In this document: positions 28,060 to 38,911 of the stretch, in pieces
Layout: the number at the start of each line of letters is the position of its first letter
Position numbering within the stretch: the first letter of the stretch is position 1
Assembly (NCBI RefSeq): GCF_963422355.1
Contig: NC_085095.1
Span: forward strand, 5,303,827-5,367,826
Length of the DNA stretch: 64,000 bases
Direction: 5' to 3'
Source: Corticium candelabrum
Taxonomy: Eukaryota > Porifera > Homoscleromorpha > Homosclerophorida > Plakinidae
Program-made: the position numbers and the translations under genes
Notes under the pieces: model-generated
Told to the model about the DNA's origin: nothing
What the model saw: only the letters and a program-made list of their open reading frames with translations
The model's database searches: none

Positions 28060-30799
28060 CGGAAATACCATACACCCCAGTAATGAATTGATGCATCATG
28101 CAATGCCAACCAAATCTTATGGTCACTCCTACCATTTCTGTGGGCAAACATACTCTACTACTAGTAGTTCTTGGCCAAAGACTTCTTCCGCTGGCAGTCT
28201 GAATCGGATGTCACACATGGTCTCATCAATAACTGCTGATTGGCTTTAATACCAAGTTCCTTACTCCAGATGACCAATGCAATTCGAGCTTGCATAAATA
28301 AGTTGTCCCTGTTTTCTTCTCTCTCTATCTCTTTTATCTGTTTGATAGAAAAAATAGTCAAAGATAAAACTGAAACAAGTTACTGCCAACTAGTAGAAAA
28401 TTTCCTTGCTACATTTGTAATCTTGTTACTTGTGCACTTGCTGTCTGCTTTACACTTTAGACGTTGTGCTGTTTCTTTATCATAATTTTTCTGTTTTGCA
28501 ACATCAGTTTGCTTTACCGCTGATTTGCAGAAGAGGTCCTACCTTGCTATAAATAATACACATAACATTACTTGATATATTTCGTATCACTTCGAACTAT
28601 ACTATGTGACAGCACAGCATGCAGCTGTTGCCGACTAAGCAGGCAACGTCTGATCAGGAACAATAATACTTTCTTTCCACATACTTTCTTCATCCTTCTT
28701 TCATTTCATTTCATCTTCTACAAAACCATTAAAGCTTCAATATAAATAAACAAATCTCCCACTAGCTATCCACCCCTCCTCACTATATCTCAATCCACTT
28801 TGAATAAACACTAACAAAAACATGACCAACACAACAAACCATGTGTGTCATGCCTGAGCCAGAAGAGCAACTACCAGTAATGGCCTTGACAGACAATGGA
28901 CAAATGAAGGGAAAACCAAATAAACAGACAAAAATTCTTGCCTAGCCAAAATGAAAGAGTGGATTACCTGTATAGAACTTTTTACACTTGAAATACATTT
29001 GATGCGCATTCAATGCAGTTCACAGCTGTGAATTCAATGCACATCCAGCCATTTCACACTAGCTAAAAGTCAATATCATGTGTAGCTAGCTGTCAATCCC
29101 TATTGATCCCGTTGGACCGCCAATGCGCATTCAATGTAGCTTGAAAAGGCCTTCATGTCTACTGCTTGTGTACTCAATCACTATGCAGGGCCCGATCCAG
29201 GAATTTTTGAAAGAGGGGGTTCACCTGGTAGCAGTTATTTATAGAATTACTACTTTCTCTTTCCTAATGAAATTATATGAAAATATTCAACCACACCTGG
29301 ATCCGACCTAACTATGAGAACCAGCTGTGTTTAGCTGTTACAGTTGGGAAGGGGTGGCAACCTAGGTGTTAATTAGTTGAGTGGACACACTCCTCATTTT
29401 ATCACTGACTAGCATCTCGACTGGCGTTGCCTGGATAACATTACACGGGTGCAGGGTTGCGTATTTTTACATAGCCTACGTATTAAAAACGCTGTGTGGG
29501 CATTACACGTATCAGACTAAAAGGCCTAGCCTCGAAATATCGTAAATTCGAAGTCGCACAGCGGTAACGTTGTCGCAAGATTTCACTTGGGGGTCGACTC
29601 CTAGAGAGGGGACCGTCTAAATACTGAGGCATGCGTTTGGACTGTAATGTGGAACGCAGTCTTCATGCACGTCTTCGTGGCGATCAGCCAGGCAGTTTTG
29701 GCGTGATTGATGTTACAGACAGACAGGTCAGACTTTTATAGATATAGAGAAGATTATCATGTTTGTTCAATTACAATATGATGGTTAAAGGAAACGCAAA
29801 TGTCCAAGTCTTCAATAGTCTTTGTACACCTTCCTTTTGCTAAATCTAGATTCCCATATTCCTAATGTTCACTTTATCTCTGCTTGTGCCAAATCACAAC
29901 ACTTTATTTACCACAATGTTTGTGTTTGTAAAATAGAATGTGACGCTGAGGTCTCTATAAATGTTACACTTGATAGCATTGTCTGCAAGAGAATATGCCA
30001 ACATTCACACAGAGTTTAGTGCGAAGACAGCCTCTTGTTTGCAGCAGTCAATAGTAGTAACAACATGAGATACACATTCCACAACTGTAACACATGTTGA
30101 TAGTGCAGGCAGCTTCCATATCAGAACACATGACTAACATAGCACTTCCTAACATTTAGATTCAAATCACAATAAAGTTACAGTTTTCAAATTTGTGTTG
30201 CAAGTTCAATCAGTGTATTTTATCCAAAGCCAGATATCTGGAAGTTATACAAACAAGCAGTGCTTTAATAACTTAATTAATTAAAAAATCATGTACAACT
30301 TTTTATCACCATAAACAACCATTATATATTTTGTATCCTAATCATGTTATTTACATACTGCAAACCCAATACAGACTTGATTAATTAAATGAATAAGCAA
30401 ATGATAAAATGATATCAAAATCAGAAAGTTGGCTGTTACAACTAACCTGTTGCTGCAGTAAAGGCTTCACAATCAGGCCCTAAACGTTTCTTGATTTCAA
30501 GTTGCTCTTCGTAAATGTTAATGGCATCACGGTAGTCTTGATGGTCCTCCAAACTTCTTGCCACCCAACTCAAGACTAAATTAGAAACACACCATCAGTC
30601 ACATCATCTCTTCCAGTCATCTTCTCTCTTCCCAGTCTGTCAGACCCTCCCAACATCTTCACTGCCAATCAACCCAAACATTAACTAACTGTAGTCCAAC
30701 ATCTAAATAATCCTAATCCTCTACAACATGCATGATTAAACTATTGCCGTACTACTTTAACATTCTAACTATTTGTGGTATTAATAAAACAGTGACTAT
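28060..30799 (-). repeat. Segmental duplication, copy B
   Basis: Same-orientation relative of 4383-8812 with intronic and exonic similarity. Relative to copy A, the ubiquitin-like/Roc/COR exons are missing. The join near 28490-28495 falls in an AACAG motif that is present at both break points in copy A (4806-4810 and 7355-7359 on the complementary strand). About 950 bases at 28790-29740 have no counterpart in A. Confidence 0.88.
29186..29310. mobile_element. Short hAT-type MITE
   Basis: The left end CAGGGCCCGATCCAGG is mirrored by a right end whose complement reads TAGGTCGGATCCAGG. Both sides are flanked by ACTATG (29180-29185 and 29311-29316). The GATCCAGG-type terminus is common in hAT elements. 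It sits inside the stretch of copy B that is absent from copy A. Confidence 0.55.
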
Positions 30800-31147
30800 C
30801 TGACATACTGATGTAATAATGAAAGCACCAGCAGGAGTGCCAATGCCACAGTGCGTACAGTCAACTGGGTATGACTTCATTGGATTCAAAGTTCAGTAGA
30901 CCAAACACATGGGCAGACTACCATATACTGCGCATGCGCACAAGAGATTACCACTGACTCAAGAATAAAGTTATATCATGCAAATCCACGAATCAAGAAC
31001 CTATAAAAGTCATTTTGTCGTCAGTGTCTACTACGCAAGTACATACAGCAGCGACAAACAGACATACACACAAACAAACAAATTGACAAAGAGAAAGAGA
31101 CAGACAGACAGACAGAGAGCAGACAGACAGAGAACACACACAGACAC

Positions 31148-31189
31148 AGGCACACACACACACACACACACACATGCGCGTGCACACGT

Positions 31190-31235
<46 letters not shown>
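31148..31235. repeat. (CA)n microsatellite with (ACAG)-type flank
   Basis: CA repeats with a short GCGCGTGCACACGTG interruption, preceded by degenerate CAGA units from about 31100. It lies in an intron of the TPR gene. Confidence 0.96.
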
Positions 31236-31239
<4 letters not shown>

Positions 31240-32276
31240 TTAACTAAAGAAGAAGCAGTACAGTGCAAAGCCTCCATGTGCCATAGCTTTGCAGCTTGAA
31301 TGAAGTCAATGCCAATTAGAAGAGCATGAGAAAGAGACTGACATCCAGTCACGTACAGAGCCCACCACACAGACAGTGAGTCACTAAAAAGTATACAAGC
31401 ACAAAATGGTTTGGGAGGAGGTGTATCTAGTTGAGGACCACATGATTACTGTAGTAGATTCATGACAATCTTGTGTTTGCCTCAGTGTATTTGCCTCCAT
31501 CATCAAGCACGTGTTACACCTTTGCCTAGCAGGTCGGTAATTAAAAGATACATAGCCGCCCTTATTTCAACTCCAAACAGTTTGATATCAATAAACCACT
31601 CAGTGACTAACATAACATTATATTGATGTAACAAAACCAAGTAACCCAAACTCTACCATACTAAATTGATCTGCTGTGTTCACAAATGTCCAAATTCATA
31701 ACAATACTGACCAAAGGATTAATTAACGAACACGCAACATACACAGAATGAATGACATACACCAACTGATATAGACTTATAGTGTGTTCACCATTTAAAC
31801 AATTTTATAAATGTACATTATCTCCAGCTACAATACAATCATTACACTTACTGTCAGCAATGATGGAATTGTTGCCAGGAAAGGCAGTCCTGTAGATACT
31901 TAAAGATTCTCTAAGTAGTACTTCAGCTTCATCAGGACTGCCTTTCCTGATCAGATGCTTGCCAACATTTGTAAAGCTGCAAAGAATACAAAACCCAACA
32001 TGTCACACTGGACAACATTTGCACACAATACTGTTACTCAATATTTGTACACAATTACAACAAACAATAATATATAAACATTACTTTTACACACACATAC
32101 ACAAATGTGCACACCTTATAACTTAATCAAATATTTAACATCTCATCTCAGCATCTCAGCCATATAAATATGTATATGATGAGACAAACTAAAAATAGTC
32201 ATCCCAACAAAGAAGTTATTTAAAAGAACTGCAAACGTCTAGCAACGTGCGGTGATACATCTAAACTGTTTGAGTA

Positions 32277-32920
32277 AAGCCCGGTTCACAGTACGATGCT
32301 GGCACGAGGGTCGTGCGAGTGTCCTGGACGCTGACAATGAGCGAGCGTCAGCGTCACACTGAGAACAGGTCAGCGTCCGCAACACCCACACGACGCTCGG
32401 CAAGCATCCACGACGCTGGAATAGAGAAAAGTTCTAATCGAGCATCCTAGCCGGAAGTGACCCAGCGTCCGATGACATCACGTGATCAACCAATCGAGTC
32501 AGTCACTGGACATATCCGGGATATTCTATTCGTTCACATGGCATTGATCATTGATTCGTCGATGAAAGTTTTCATTGAGTGTGTGCATGGTTTTCCCTGC
32601 ATTTGGCAAGTTCAGTCAAAAGACTACAAGGACCTATAAGAATAAAAGAAAATGCTTGATCGAGACTACGGCGCAGCAGTGCAACAAAATCAAAACATCG
32701 TTGTCCATGTCTGTCGCGAGTACATAATTTGTACAGACGTGGTGACTTTGCAGCGCCAGACCACTGTCGCAGTGTGTTCTTTGTGCGATGGACACTCGTC
32801 AGACGCAATACTGTGAATGGTACAGCACCAGCGTCTTCGCTGACGCTCGTGTGAGCGTCCTTGTCAGCGTCCAGGATGCTCGCAGGACGCTGTGCCAGCG
32901 TCGTATTGTGAACCGGGCTT
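32277..32920. mobile_element. MITE with long TIRs rich in GCGTC motifs
   Basis: The termini (AAGCCCGGTTCACA...) are inverted repeats of about 100 bases. Inside them the pentamer GCGTC/GACGC recurs many times. Both ends are bounded by TA (32275-32276 and 32921-32922), though TA could equally be part of the TIR. There is no coding capacity. A related GACGCTGACGCT-rich stretch occurs at 50010-50115. It lies in an intron of the TPR gene. Confidence 0.72.
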
Positions 32921-34290
32921 TACGCACAACACCCTGCCTCACTTTCTGAAGACGTATCCACACTACACACTGGATCCGGATATCATCTGAATTCAATCAA
33001 GATTCGTTGCATCCACACCTGATTCACTTTTGATCGATCTGAATCCTATAGTGATCAGTCTCGATCCGCATCCAGAGGTGGTATTGATCCACATCGCTCA
33101 TCATTCCAGATCCATTCAATTCAATTCTGTATTACAAGTGAGCATTGACCTTCATGTCCGTTAGTGTACAAGTTGTGAGCACCAAAAAGGCAACTGTTCT
33201 TGTGACTATTTGCGTACAAAAAATGCAGAGCCAGCTGGACTTGATAAGTAGACGGTTGACATAAACAAAAGATCATGTCCGCCATTTCTAATACATGCAC
33301 ACATGTCATAGACGATAAGGTAGAGATAACGTTCCAAGAGTGCAGTGTGGATGCTCACAATCTAGATCTGATTGCAATTGTCAGGATCTAGATTCTATAC
33401 AAATTAGTTTCTGTACTGGTGTGAACATGGCTCTAGTGTCCATCCCCCACTACGATTACAACATGTCCCTTTAAAAGTTTATGAAAATATACTAACACTA
33501 CTCATAAACTAAAAAGTAAATAAATATTACTAAATTTAACAAACAACTGTTAATAGAATCAATACATAGACAATTAGAGTAGAAAACTCTCAATCTAAAT
33601 TTACTGTAAACTAAAAAAAGAAAGATGAATGTGCTGTGTTGGTATAAATACATGCAACCACATTATACTTAACACAAACACACAACATACACTTCTATTG
33701 CTTAATTGATTAGTAGACTGAGAAATGAAACCAAAATTACATTTAATTGCAAACTGACAAACATCATAACTACTCACACATTGCAGTATTAGCTAAGTTC
33801 TTCGGACCCAAAGCACGATCAAGCTCAGGGCTTCTTGCAAACCCTCACTGCATCTTCATATTTTCGTTGGTAAGTCAAACATTGTCCAAGTTGTTTAAGA
33901 GCTAGAGACACAACAACACGACCATCAATGACTCGTCTCTTCCAGTCCTAGTCTCCCTTTACAGTCTGTGAGACCCCACTAACAAGTTCACTGCTCAACA
34001 GAGACTACAGACTAAAACACAGCAGTCAAACACTCCACGTGTTGGTTAGCCTTGAAGCCACACCGCTTTTGCACGTAAGGGGGCGGGAAGGGCAGGTCAA
34101 ATCACAAACATTTCTATAATTTAGTTCAACTGTAAAACGTCTGTTAATAGTTGTAGATAGATGAATAACACACTTCAACTAATACATAAAAGTTACAAGT
34201 ACAATATACCAAGACCTCACATGAACACAGATGCACCGACACGTCAACAACCCCACAACCAATGGATGGACAAACAAACAGACTAAAAAC

Positions 34291-34543
34291 AGACTGACAG
34301 ACAGACAGACAGATGTCGCCTCTTTACCACCCAGTACTTTAGCCACTAGCTGGTATAGAAGGCTTTGCTTGTACGATGTAGCTTTTAAGTGTAGTCCTCA
34401 TTTTGTTTTACACAAGTTTCAATTCTAGCTTAGTTTAGTTGATGAACACTACTACTAGTTGGACAGTACATAGTACCCTGCATTGCAAAATGTATCATAG
34501 ATAAAAGTTCAAATATATGTGATTGACAGACAGACAGACAGAC
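34291..34543 (+). mobile_element. RLE retrotransposon 3' UTR fragment bracketed by (GACA)n
   Basis: The segment 34314-34525 resembles the last roughly 180 bases of RLE copy 2. It has the 'tttagccacta' block at the ORF end, then 'cttttaagt', then 'atatatgtga' directly before GACAGACA. It is flanked on both sides by GACA repeats (34295-34312 and 34524-34543). It is best read as a heavily 5'-truncated insertion of the same family, in an intron of the TPR gene. Confidence 0.72.
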
Positions 34544-34549
34544 GTACTG

Positions 34550-35890
34550 AATGACCAATAGCTGGGTCCCACTAACTCGTAGTTTAGCTATGTTTTAGTG
34601 TTTGTGATGTTGTACTAGACAGACAAACAGACAATAAAGACAGACATGCACATACATGCATGCAATGCACACACACGTGCATAAATACAGGCAAACACGC
34701 AAACACATCCACACAAAACAAACAAACGTGTACATGTAGTGTGACTAGTCAATTTTGCTCCTTTCTGCTGCTTGTCTAATTATCATTTAAAGTTCTAGTA
34801 ACGTTTGGTCTGCATATCTATCTACTGACAATAATATCAAATTTTGTAATGAGATCTTATCTCTTGTTGATGCAGACGACATAAGTCTTCTGCTAAGTGA
34901 TTACTTGCAACAATTAAACAGCAAAGTCTGCAACCATATCATTTCAAGACATTCTCATTACAATATTCATCACTTCTATAAACCCATCTGATGACTACTG
35001 ATACAGTAACACAGTTTTAGTTCTAGAATTAGGTTAATATCAACTAGTAATTGAAGCTGTGTTTACACCGTCGCTTCTACAGCTATGAGCCTTCAAAGTC
35101 CTGAACACCACGTACGCTAGGAGGAGTAATTGCCACAAAGAATTACGACTATACACGCTATTTTCTTTTTAGACGTGCTACCTGTAATGTATTTAAAATC
35201 CTACATAGTGACTGTCGTTTCGTGTGATCGCAAAGTCTGTAAAGAGTCTGTAAATAGTCTGTAGTCGTAAGTAGAGTCATCATATAAGGAACATCTAATC
35301 TCTCCTGGTTTGTAATGTTAGATTCCCGTATAAATGTCGTAAAACCAAGAAAGCAATCGATTCGGGTCAGCAGTTGCAGACAGTGAGTTCGGTTGTATAT
35401 TTCCGACAGGTCCTAGCAATTGTAAACATGAATTACACTGTTCTGGTAAGAAAACCCTCTCAAGGAAGTTTCGCACCTACGGTTGGCTGTTTGTCCATTG
35501 TCTTTGGTTGCCACATACGACATAAAGGAATTAATGTTTCGTGATTGGGCCACACAAAGGAGGCATGGCACATTCCTGCAGTGTGACAGACATAGCCAGC
35601 CAACCAGCCAGCCTCATAGTCCCCAGACGGGAAGTCAGTTCAGCCCTATACGTTTAGAGTACGCTACTTGCCAAGTCTTGTGACTTTTACAAGTCCCTTT
35701 TGTTATAGGCTCATAGCTGAATAATAACCAATAATTAATTAATTAAGTTAATTAATAAACATTGTTGATAGAATAAATAAATATGCAATTTTAGATAGAA
35801 ACCTCCATGTAAACTTCATGTATACAATCAATAACGGTTGATATTGATGTTTTAGTGAGAGAAACTCATAATAATGAAAGCGACAGAAAT
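34550..35890. other. Intronic DNA of the TPR gene, nothing recognised
   Basis: AT-rich sequence without long open frames, between the TPR exons 36025-35900 and 33901-33778. No element ends were found. Confidence 0.4.
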
Positions 35891-36715
35891 GATACTTACT
35901 GACAGCAAGAGATGATTCATGTTGAGAGGGAAGGGTTCTTTCGATATCTAAAGCTTCATTTAGGACCTTCACTGCTTCTGTGTAATTCTTTTGCTCACAT
36001 AAACAATATCCCAAGCAATGAAGCGCTTCAAAAATGAAAAATAGAATAAATTAATATCAATGATCTCTACATCGCTCTAGCTAACCACGTGCTCCGTCAA
36101 CGAGTCCGCCGGCTGAGTCATAAAGATGGACGGCACACCGGTAGGCGGATTGAAATTCCTTTATGACACGATAGTCATCGCCGGCTGAATACGCAGCTAC
36201 AAACAAAGTCGAGAAACAGTGAACAACAACTAGTTAGGTTCTTTCCAACAAACATACCTTTAGCTTCATCCAACGTCATCTTGAGACATACAACTGCACC
36301 CGAAGCGTGCACACACAAATCTAACCAGAAGGGACCGAAAAACACTGTTCAGTATCTAGGTAACGATACCCAAACGCTCGGCTGTTACTGTTAGGCTGGA
36401 CAGCGAACAGAAGCACCGATGAAGACGACATAGGCTAGCTACTCAGCTTGTCAGTACTGTAGGCGGGTAAAATTTTGTTATCCGGGCTATGTGGGTTGCG
36501 TTTGTGTATGTACACACGCATGCGTGTTCAATAATTGTTAAGAGAGGCGTCTACGGTAACGGCGTCTGACTCTGGCAGACCTCCAATCTGAGGCTGAGTC
36601 TAGTGGTCTACATACAGTTGCCAACATGCGAATAGTCAACTTTCCAAAGAGCTATGCGACTCCCGTCTCAAACAAGTTCTTGAGTCTTTTCTTGTTGCAG
36701 GAGCCCATGCAGTGA

Positions 36716-36720
36716 GAATC
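36716..36720. repeat. Target-site duplication GAATC (left)
   Basis: GAATC precedes the 5' LTR and is repeated at 41434-41438 directly after the 3' LTR, the 5-bp duplication typical of Ty3/gypsy integration. Confidence 0.9.
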
Positions 36721-36959
36721 TGTTCTGGAAACTTCCGGAACATTGACACGTAGTAGCTATAACCAGTTAGTTCCGGTACTAGGTAGTTACCTTAGCACTC
36801 TAGATGTTTCTAGAACGTCTAACTAACAGGTATATAAACGGTGCTACATAGAGTAAGAGACAGAGTGCGAGTTGAGTTGATACGACGTTTGTAGTTCTTA
36901 GTGTGCTTTGTATTAGAGTATACATATTTCGAAATTCCTATTGTCTCAAGAACACAACA
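36721..36959 (+). repeat. 5' LTR of gypsy element 1
   Basis: A 239-bp TG...CA repeat that appears identical to 41195-41433 when read side by side. It contains 'ggtatataaacggtgc', a TATA-like promoter motif, about 110 bases from its start. Confidence 0.95.
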
Positions 36960-36985
36960 GGATTTTGCTGGCGACGAGGAAAACA

Positions 36986-38911
36986 ATGTCTGCAGAGATA
37001 CAGCAACTCGTTTCAGTTCTTCAGGAACAAATCCGCTTGACGCAACAGCAGCACAAGGAGGAAATGGAACAACAACGAGAGATACACATGCGGCAGATTG
37101 ACATTCTGGAACGTCAACTCAAAAAAAGCCACTCCACTGTACATCGTCCTGATCAGAAGTTTCAACCGTTTGACTCAACGTCCGAACTATGGAGAGACTA
37201 TTGGTCAAGGTTTCAGACTTTCACTGAGGCAAACTCTTTACCAGAGGAAAAGCTAGCATTGGTCTTTCTAACCAATCAATCCAGTGACGTCTTCAAACTA
37301 ATTGACAATTATGCATCACAACTGACTCCACCCACGTCAGCCAATAAACTGTCTATGAACCAAATACAGGAGTTCATGTCCCAACATTTTGATCCCAAAC
37401 GATTTGTGGTGAGAGAACGTTTTCGCTTCTGGAGCGAGATCAAACGAAAACCAGGAGAAACCCCTCACGAACTCGCTGCCAGAGTACGTCAGATGGCTAC
37501 AACTTGCGATTTCCCATCAATAAAAGACCCCCTAGATGAAGCTATGCGCAGTTGTTTCTTGTGTGCAATTAACAATGAAGCTGTGCTAAAAGCTGCCTTC
37601 AAAACTAAGGAGGAGGATCTCACGTTTCAGAATGTGGTTCAGATCGCAACGGAAGTAGAGGAAGCAGCCAAGACCGCGAAAGCTCAAGTGTATGCCAAAC
37701 CGGATAACGTTCCTGTTCACAAAATCACCAGCAAATCTCGACTATCGACGCCTAAGCCACACTCAAAACAGGCGCTTTCCACTTCAACAGACCACAAGCC
37801 ATGTGCTAGTTGTGGAAAGAAGGATCACCCTAGAGACAAGTGTCGTCACAGGGATGCAGAGTGCCATTTCTGCAAAAAGAAGGGACACATCGAAGCTGCC
37901 TGTCGAAGCAAACAGACCAAGAAAGTAAGATGCATCACTTCAGTCAATACGGTACGCAGCCAGGATATTCCTCAGTTGCAAATACAAATCTCTCAGAACG
38001 GGAAGCAACACTCATACCTGGTAGACACCGGTGCCAGAATGAACTTTATATCTTTGGCACGATGGAAAGCGATTGGTAAGCCACCAATCCAACCGACTAC
38101 AGAAGAATATCGTTCAGCATCAGGACACAACATACCAATTCTGGGTACTACATGCGTAGAATCTTCTCTACTGACAGGGGAAGACAAGGAGGTTCTCAAA
38201 AAACAACTGGAATTTACAGTTACGAAATTGAACCTCAATCTCATTGGACTGCAAACATTATTGGATTGCGATATCAGCATACTAGACAGCCTCATTTGCG
38301 AGACCGCACAGAACACATCTGTGTGTACAGTCTCAGATCACACATCTCTCCAAAAAGCATGTCAGCAACTCACACAAGAGTTTCCTGATCTTTGGAAAAA
38401 CGAGCTTGGATGCCTCAAAGACTTTCAGTTGGAGGTGAAATTCAAGTCAGACGCCAAACCAGTTTTCTGCAAACCGCGCACAGTGCCATTTGCACTACTG
38501 GACGACCTGTCTCTAGCCTACAACAAGGGTATTGACAGGGGCTTATGGAAACGTGTGCAGTTTAATGATTACGGAACACCAGTCGTTCCAGTAAGGAAGT
38601 CACCATCAGCTAGTCACCCGCAAGGAAGCATCAGAGTGTGTGGAGATTACTCTGTAACAGTAAATCCGCAGCTGGAGACACATCGGCACCCGCTGCCGCT
38701 TCCTGAAGATCTCATGCACAGATTGGGCGGTGGTTACTATTTCTCAAAGATTGACTTAGCCGATGCCTACAACCAAATTCCACTTGGTCCAGAAAGTCAA
38801 AAAACGACTTGCTCTCAGCACGCACAAAGGAGTGCTCTTGCAAAAACGCCTACCCTACGGTATCAGTTCTGCACCAGGATATTTCCAGGAGATCATGGAA
38901 CAGCTCACTAG
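36986..38911 (+). CDS. Gag-protease-RT N-terminal part of gypsy 1
   Basis: The ATG at 36986 (MSAEIQQLVS) is the first in the internal region; in-frame sequence upstream lies within the LTR. The order is capsid-like gag, two CCHC zinc knuckles (CASCGKKDHPRDKC and CHFCKKKGHIEAAC), aspartic protease LVDTGA near 38020, then reverse transcriptase up to the KIDLADAYNQIPLG region. The frame then departs at a six-A run near 38802, and the real continuation is in the next frame. The 1-base offset lies in the middle of the RT fold, which is not where gypsy elements use programmed frameshifting. I read it as a mutation or assembly error. Confidence 0.88.
   Translation: MSAEIQQLVSVLQEQIRLTQQQHKEEMEQQREIHMRQIDILERQLKKSHSTVHRPDQKFQPFDSTSELWRDYWSRFQTFTEANSLPEEKLALVFLTNQSSDVFKLIDNYASQLTPPTSANKLSMNQIQEFMSQHFDPKRFVVRERFRFWSEIKRKPGETPHELAARVRQMATTCDFPSIKDPLDEAMRSCFLCAINNEAVLKAAFKTKEEDLTFQNVVQIATEVEEAAKTAKAQVYAKPDNVPVHKITSKSRLSTPKPHSKQALSTSTDHKPCASCGKKDHPRDKCRHRDAECHFCKKKGHIEAACRSKQTKKVRCITSVNTVRSQDIPQLQIQISQNGKQHSYLVDTGARMNFISLARWKAIGKPPIQPTTEEYRSASGHNIPILGTTCVESSLLTGEDKEVLKKQLEFTVTKLNLNLIGLQTLLDCDISILDSLICETAQNTSVCTVSDHTSLQKACQQLTQEFPDLWKNELGCLKDFQLEVKFKSDAKPVFCKPRTVPFALLDDLSLAYNKGIDRGLWKRVQFNDYGTPVVPVRKSPSASHPQGSIRVCGDYSVTVNPQLETHRHPLPLPEDLMHRLGGGYYFSKIDLADAYNQIPLGPESQKTTCSQHAQRSALAKTPTLRYQFCTRIFPGDHGTAH

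Larger units (their letters stand above)
28380..36279 (-). pseudogene. KLC-like TPR gene, truncated, probably non-functional
   Basis: Exons: 36279-36258 (ATG start, MTLDEAK), 36196-36086, 36025-35900 (LHCLGYCLCEQKNYTEAVKVL), 33901-33778, 31976-31852, 30575-30447 (SLEDHQDYRDAINIYEEQLE) and 28519-28380. TPR units occupy single exons of about 126 nt in phase 1, resembling kinesin-light-chain-like TPRs. Such repeats mediate protein binding. Exon 33901-33778 is 124 nt and its frame runs into TGA after EDAVRVCKKP, while TPR motifs continue in other frames. Exon 31976-31852 is 125 nt. The last exon is in phase with the preceding TPR exon, but joins a remnant upstream of the lost Roc domain directly to the Death-domain remnant and stops at TAA (28382-28380), where copy A has GAA. 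It was probably once a TPR-Ubl-Roc-COR-Death gene. Assembly errors in the two TPR exons are possible. Confidence 0.72.

Noticed and set aside
32940..33430. Possible second MITE with TCCACAC-type ends
   Set aside because: The inverted similarity is too weak to support by eye.
38763..38911. Programmed ribosomal frameshift in gypsy 1
   Set aside because: The frame change is in the middle of the RT fold at a six-A run. Programmed sites lie between gag and pol, so an indel or assembly error is more likely.
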